A stretch of 64,000 bases of DNA from Streptococcus sanguinis. GTDB lineage: Bacteria > Bacillota > Bacilli > Lactobacillales > Streptococcaceae. A program made the position numbers and the translations under genes. The notes under the pieces were generated by a model, which saw only the letters and a program-made list of their open reading frames with translations, was not told where the DNA came from and made no database searches. This document shows positions 61,347-64,000 of this stretch, piece by piece (position 1 is the stretch's first letter; each line of letters starts with the position of its first letter). The stretch lies in NCBI RefSeq assembly GCF_003943735.1, contig NZ_RJMV01000001.1, positions 293,552 to 357,551 on the forward strand. The letters run 5' to 3'.

Positions 61347-64000
61347 TTACTCTTTCTTTCTAAAGGTTAACAAACCGGCCAGGAAAGCAAGGAAGCCACC
61401 TAAAAGTGCCAGCAGGGAAGTGCTTGTTCCCGTTTTTGGCAAGGTTTTTTCTGTTTGGTTATTCGCTTCTTTTATTTCTGAAGCCAGAGGTTTTTGCGCA
61501 TCCAAGGATAAAGCCTGAGGCTGAACATTGGCTACAGAAGGGGCAAACAGTTGCTCTTCTTGAGTTGTTGGATCTTGGGATTTTTCTTCCTGATCGGGGT
61601 TCGCTTTTCGAAGTCGCAAAATAGTCGCTGTCAGCGGAGCTAGAGCTAAACCGTTGCTGTTTCTGGTGACACCTGCTGGATCAGAAATGGCTGTCACTCC
61701 TGCCATATTGCCATCTGCCACAACTTCTGCACCTGCTAGATGCTTGTAGGCTTCACCAAAGTTGAATTGTCGTTCCTTGGTGTCCGCATTGACAAAGACT
61801 GCATAAATATCGCCATTTGACGCAACTACTTGGTAGCCGAGTACAAGGTCTTCTTTCTCAATACCATCCGTACCAGGCTGGGTGATGAGGGTCACATTTT
61901 GCTCCACTTCATCTTTGGAGCTGCGGGTAAAGGCATCCGTTGATTTCCGCAAGGCAATCAAGCCTTTCATATAGGCACGACTCTTGGCATTTTCAGGGAA
62001 CTTCTCTGAATCAGTCGCCTTGGTCCAGTCAAAGTGGTTGACCGCGTCGCTCGAATCATAAGAATCATGAATGAAATACGGATAGTCAAACGGCGTGCCG
62101 TCCTCATTAGTCAACAAATGCGCTTTGTTTGGAACCTTGTCTTCTGAGACAGGATATTTATAGGCAGGATCACGGAATTGCTTGGTCCGGCCGTACTCTT
62201 GACCAGAGTGGATAAATGGTGTCCCTTGCGAAGTCAGAATCATCAGATTTCCCAGACGCAGGCGGCGATGAATCTCCTGATAATTGGCAGCTAGTGCCGG
62301 ATCTTTCTTGATCGACTGGGCAATGATATCAAAGAGCGTCAGATTATCATGAGCGGCGATGTATTGGATCACATCCCCCGGTCTATCCGCCTCAAAATTG
62401 GTTGGCTGCGCTTTGATGTTTTTGAAGACATTTTCCACACTACGCTTGCCACCAGTGATAAAGGCTGGTGTTCCCTCATTTGGATAACCTGATTTCAAGG
62501 TGTTGCGAATATCATCTGAGAAGACCGCTACCGTGTCTGTTGACTTCATCCAAGATTGGTCAGCAGGCTGGACAGCTTTATTTTCATCACCTGTATAGGT
62601 CTTCCAGCCCTCACCTAGCATAATGAGATTTGGGTTGAGCTTCTTGGCTTCTTCAAAGGCTTTTTGGATGGACTCAGCATCGTGATCCCCCATCATATCA
62701 AAGCGGAAACCATCTACCTTGTACTGCTCTGTCAGGTACTTGATCGAATCCACCAAGACCCGTCTGCTCATATAGTGAGTAGTACCCAAGCGCCCACCGC
62801 CAAAGCTGGATCTCGGTGTGCCATCCGCATCCATAAAGTGGTAGTAATTGGGCTCCAAATCTTCAAAGATAGAGGTCTTAGCCGTATGATTATAGACCAC
62901 ATCTAGGATAACGCCCATGCCGCGCTTATGAATTTCGTCGACAAGGTTTTTGAATTCCTCAATGCGCTTGGCTGGATTTGTCGGCGCGCTGGAGTACATA
63001 CCTGTCAGCGAGAAGTAGTTTTGCGGATCATAGCCCCAGTTATAGTTGCTGTTGCTGGAAGCGTACTTGTCCATTCGCTCAGCATTTTTCAGCTCATTTA
63101 CAAAATAATAACTGAGAACTGGCAAGAGCTGAACGTGGGTCACTCCCAAGTCTTTCAAATAATCTAATTTCTCAATGAAAGCTGAGAAAGTTCCAAATTG
63201 AGATTTCAAATCTTTTGAAATAGCTGGATCTGAAGTAAAATCACGAACATGTGCCTCATAAATCAAGGCATCCTCCCGCTTCTTAAAGTTCGGAATATTA
63301 GCATAGGTCAGGTCTTTCGGTCCATATTCACTTGGATCTACAAAAGCTGCCTTGGCAATCTTGTAGGCATCCCCCTTGTCCGCATCTTCACTGTTCCAAG
63401 CGGCTAAAGACTTGGCATAGGGATCCAGCACAAGAACTTTTTTGCCACCGCGAGTAATCTCATAATGATAGAAATACCCTCGATAGTCTGAAATACCTAG
63501 GCCGCTCTCAGGTGTCAAGCTGCTGGTCCATGTGCCAGACTCTCCTCTCTGCATAGCCAGGCGACCAACAACCTTATTCTGATCTTCTTTGTCATAAACT
63601 ACCAAATCGACTTGGTCCGCACTTGGTGACCAGAAAGTTAGGTCCACTTGTTTGCCCGCTTGAGAAACACGCGCTCCCAATTCACCATCATACTTATAAA
63701 TACTATCCTTCAGCTGCCAGTTCATGCTGGTTTTGAATTGATCATTGCCATATTTGATAAGATAAGGTGACTGAGCTTGGTTAAAATCACCAATGAATTT
63801 GGCACTTTTGGTCTTAGAATCCAGAACTACACCTTTAACAGCAACTTCATTGCCATCTTTGTCCGTAATCTTTAAGTTCTTTAAAATGTCCTCCTTTTTA
63901 GCATTTTCTAAGGTAGAAAAGCTGGCTTCAATCTCGGTCAAGCCAATATGCTGGGCTCCCGTCATGCGAATATCATTGACAAAGTAAGGGTTTGTATAAA
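61347..64000 (-). CDS. pulA: Cell-wall-anchored type I pullulanase (partial, N-terminus outside window)
   Basis: At least 884 residues seen; the frame is open to the right edge (PYFVNDIRMTG), so the signal peptide and carbohydrate-binding modules lie outside. YNWGYDP is the type I pullulanase motif. GH13 catalytic residues are in GFRFDMMGDHD (nucleophile), LGEGWK (acid) and AAHDN. The C-terminus has LPKTGTSTS, a hydrophobic span and RKKE, a sortase signal. Degrades pullulan, starch branches or glycogen at the cell surface. Confidence 0.92.
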   Translation of the reverse strand, partial: YTNPYFVNDIRMTGAQHIGLTEIEASFSTLENAKKEDILKNLKITDKDGNEVAVKGVVLDSKTKSAKFIGDFNQAQSPYLIKYGNDQFKTSMNWQLKDSIYKYDGELGARVSQAGKQVDLTFWSPSADQVDLVVYDKEDQNKVVGRLAMQRGESGTWTSSLTPESGLGISDYRGYFYHYEITRGGKKVLVLDPYAKSLAAWNSEDADKGDAYKIAKAAFVDPSEYGPKDLTYANIPNFKKREDALIYEAHVRDFTSDPAISKDLKSQFGTFSAFIEKLDYLKDLGVTHVQLLPVLSYYFVNELKNAERMDKYASSNSNYNWGYDPQNYFSLTGMYSSAPTNPAKRIEEFKNLVDEIHKRGMGVILDVVYNHTAKTSIFEDLEPNYYHFMDADGTPRSSFGGGRLGTTHYMSRRVLVDSIKYLTEQYKVDGFRFDMMGDHDAESIQKAFEEAKKLNPNLIMLGEGWKTYTGDENKAVQPADQSWMKSTDTVAVFSDDIRNTLKSGYPNEGTPAFITGGKRSVENVFKNIKAQPTNFEADRPGDVIQYIAAHDNLTLFDIIAQSIKKDPALAANYQEIHRRLRLGNLMILTSQGTPFIHSGQEYGRTKQFRDPAYKYPVSEDKVPNKAHLLTNEDGTPFDYPYFIHDSYDSSDAVNHFDWTKATDSEKFPENAKSRAYMKGLIALRKSTDAFTRSSKDEVEQNVTLITQPGTDGIEKEDLVLGYQVVASNGDIYAVFVNADTKERQFNFGEAYKHLAGAEVVADGNMAGVTAISDPAGVTRNSNGLALAPLTATILRLRKANPDQEEKSQDPTTQEEQLFAPSVANVQPQALSLDAQKPLASEIKEANNQTEKTLPKTGTSTSLLALLGGFLAFLAGLLTFRKKE

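Noticed and set aside
1..64000. CRISPR arrays, tRNA/rRNA genes, insertion sequences or phage att sites
   Set aside because: No regularly spaced repeats, cloverleaf sequences, transposase frames or flanking direct repeats were recognised by eye, although acquisition of the B12/eut block by transfer remains possible.

Overview
The window looks like a Streptococcus chromosome, most probably S. sanguinis or a very close relative. The signs are low-to-moderate GC, AGGAGG ribosome sites, a scrK/scrA/scrB/scrR sucrose locus, an LPxTG pullulanase, and above all a complete anaerobic cobalamin pathway next to ethanolamine-utilisation (eut) genes, a combination that is unusual in streptococci.

Layout, left to right, almost all on the minus strand. 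(1) 1-4511: the start of eutA (cut by the window edge), the EutW/EutV two-component system, shell protein eutS and alcohol dehydrogenase eutG. (2) 4613-4982, plus strand: a cobalamin riboswitch followed by hexaloop hairpins and a terminator, which looks like an EutX/Rli55-type decoy sRNA. (3) 4996-10721: an operon of HAD-phosphatase lipoprotein, eutP, cobD, pduX, cobT and pduO. (4) 10731-13448: a membrane protein, queG (plus strand) and a flavin reductase. (5) 13501-24500: two complete family-5 (Nik/Opp/Cnt-like) importers in tandem, separated by an AstE-type deacylase and preceded by a 20-codon ORF, with an old-yellow-enzyme gene upstream. (6) 25688-50516: the cobalamin operon, running in transcription order cbiA-B-C-C'-D-E-T-F-G-H-J-cobA/hemD-cbiK-L-M-N-Q-O-P-pduO2-precorrin-2 dehydrogenase-hemA-C-D-B-L-cobU-S-C. 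(7) 50604-54706: a MarR-controlled heterodimeric ABC exporter. (8) 54789-64000: a small membrane protein, a deformylase-like gene, the sucrose locus and the 3' part of pullulanase.

The most interesting signal is regulatory. The leaders of eutG, eutA, the phosphatase-cobT operon and the whole cbi operon all carry the same arrangement: two small hairpins with hexanucleotide loops fitting AANGRN, the second overlapping the 5' arm of an intrinsic terminator with a U tract. This is the known RNA target of ANTAR regulators such as EutV, encoded here. The plus-strand riboswitch RNA carries the same hairpins. I infer one EutV antitermination circuit joining ethanolamine sensing, AdoCbl sensing and de novo B12 synthesis, with CcpA-type cre sites at several of the same promoters.

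Together the genes can make B12 from glutamyl-tRNA via uroporphyrinogen III, import cobalt (CbiMNQO), adenosylate the corrin (two PduO-type enzymes), attach the nucleotide loop (CobU/S/T/C, PduX, CobD), and supply AdoCbl to ethanolamine ammonia-lyase, whose reactivase EutA lies at the left edge. No lower-ligand (dimethylbenzimidazole) synthesis gene is visible. A second cbiC copy lacks the catalytic histidine. No tRNA, rRNA, IS element or CRISPR array was recognised.
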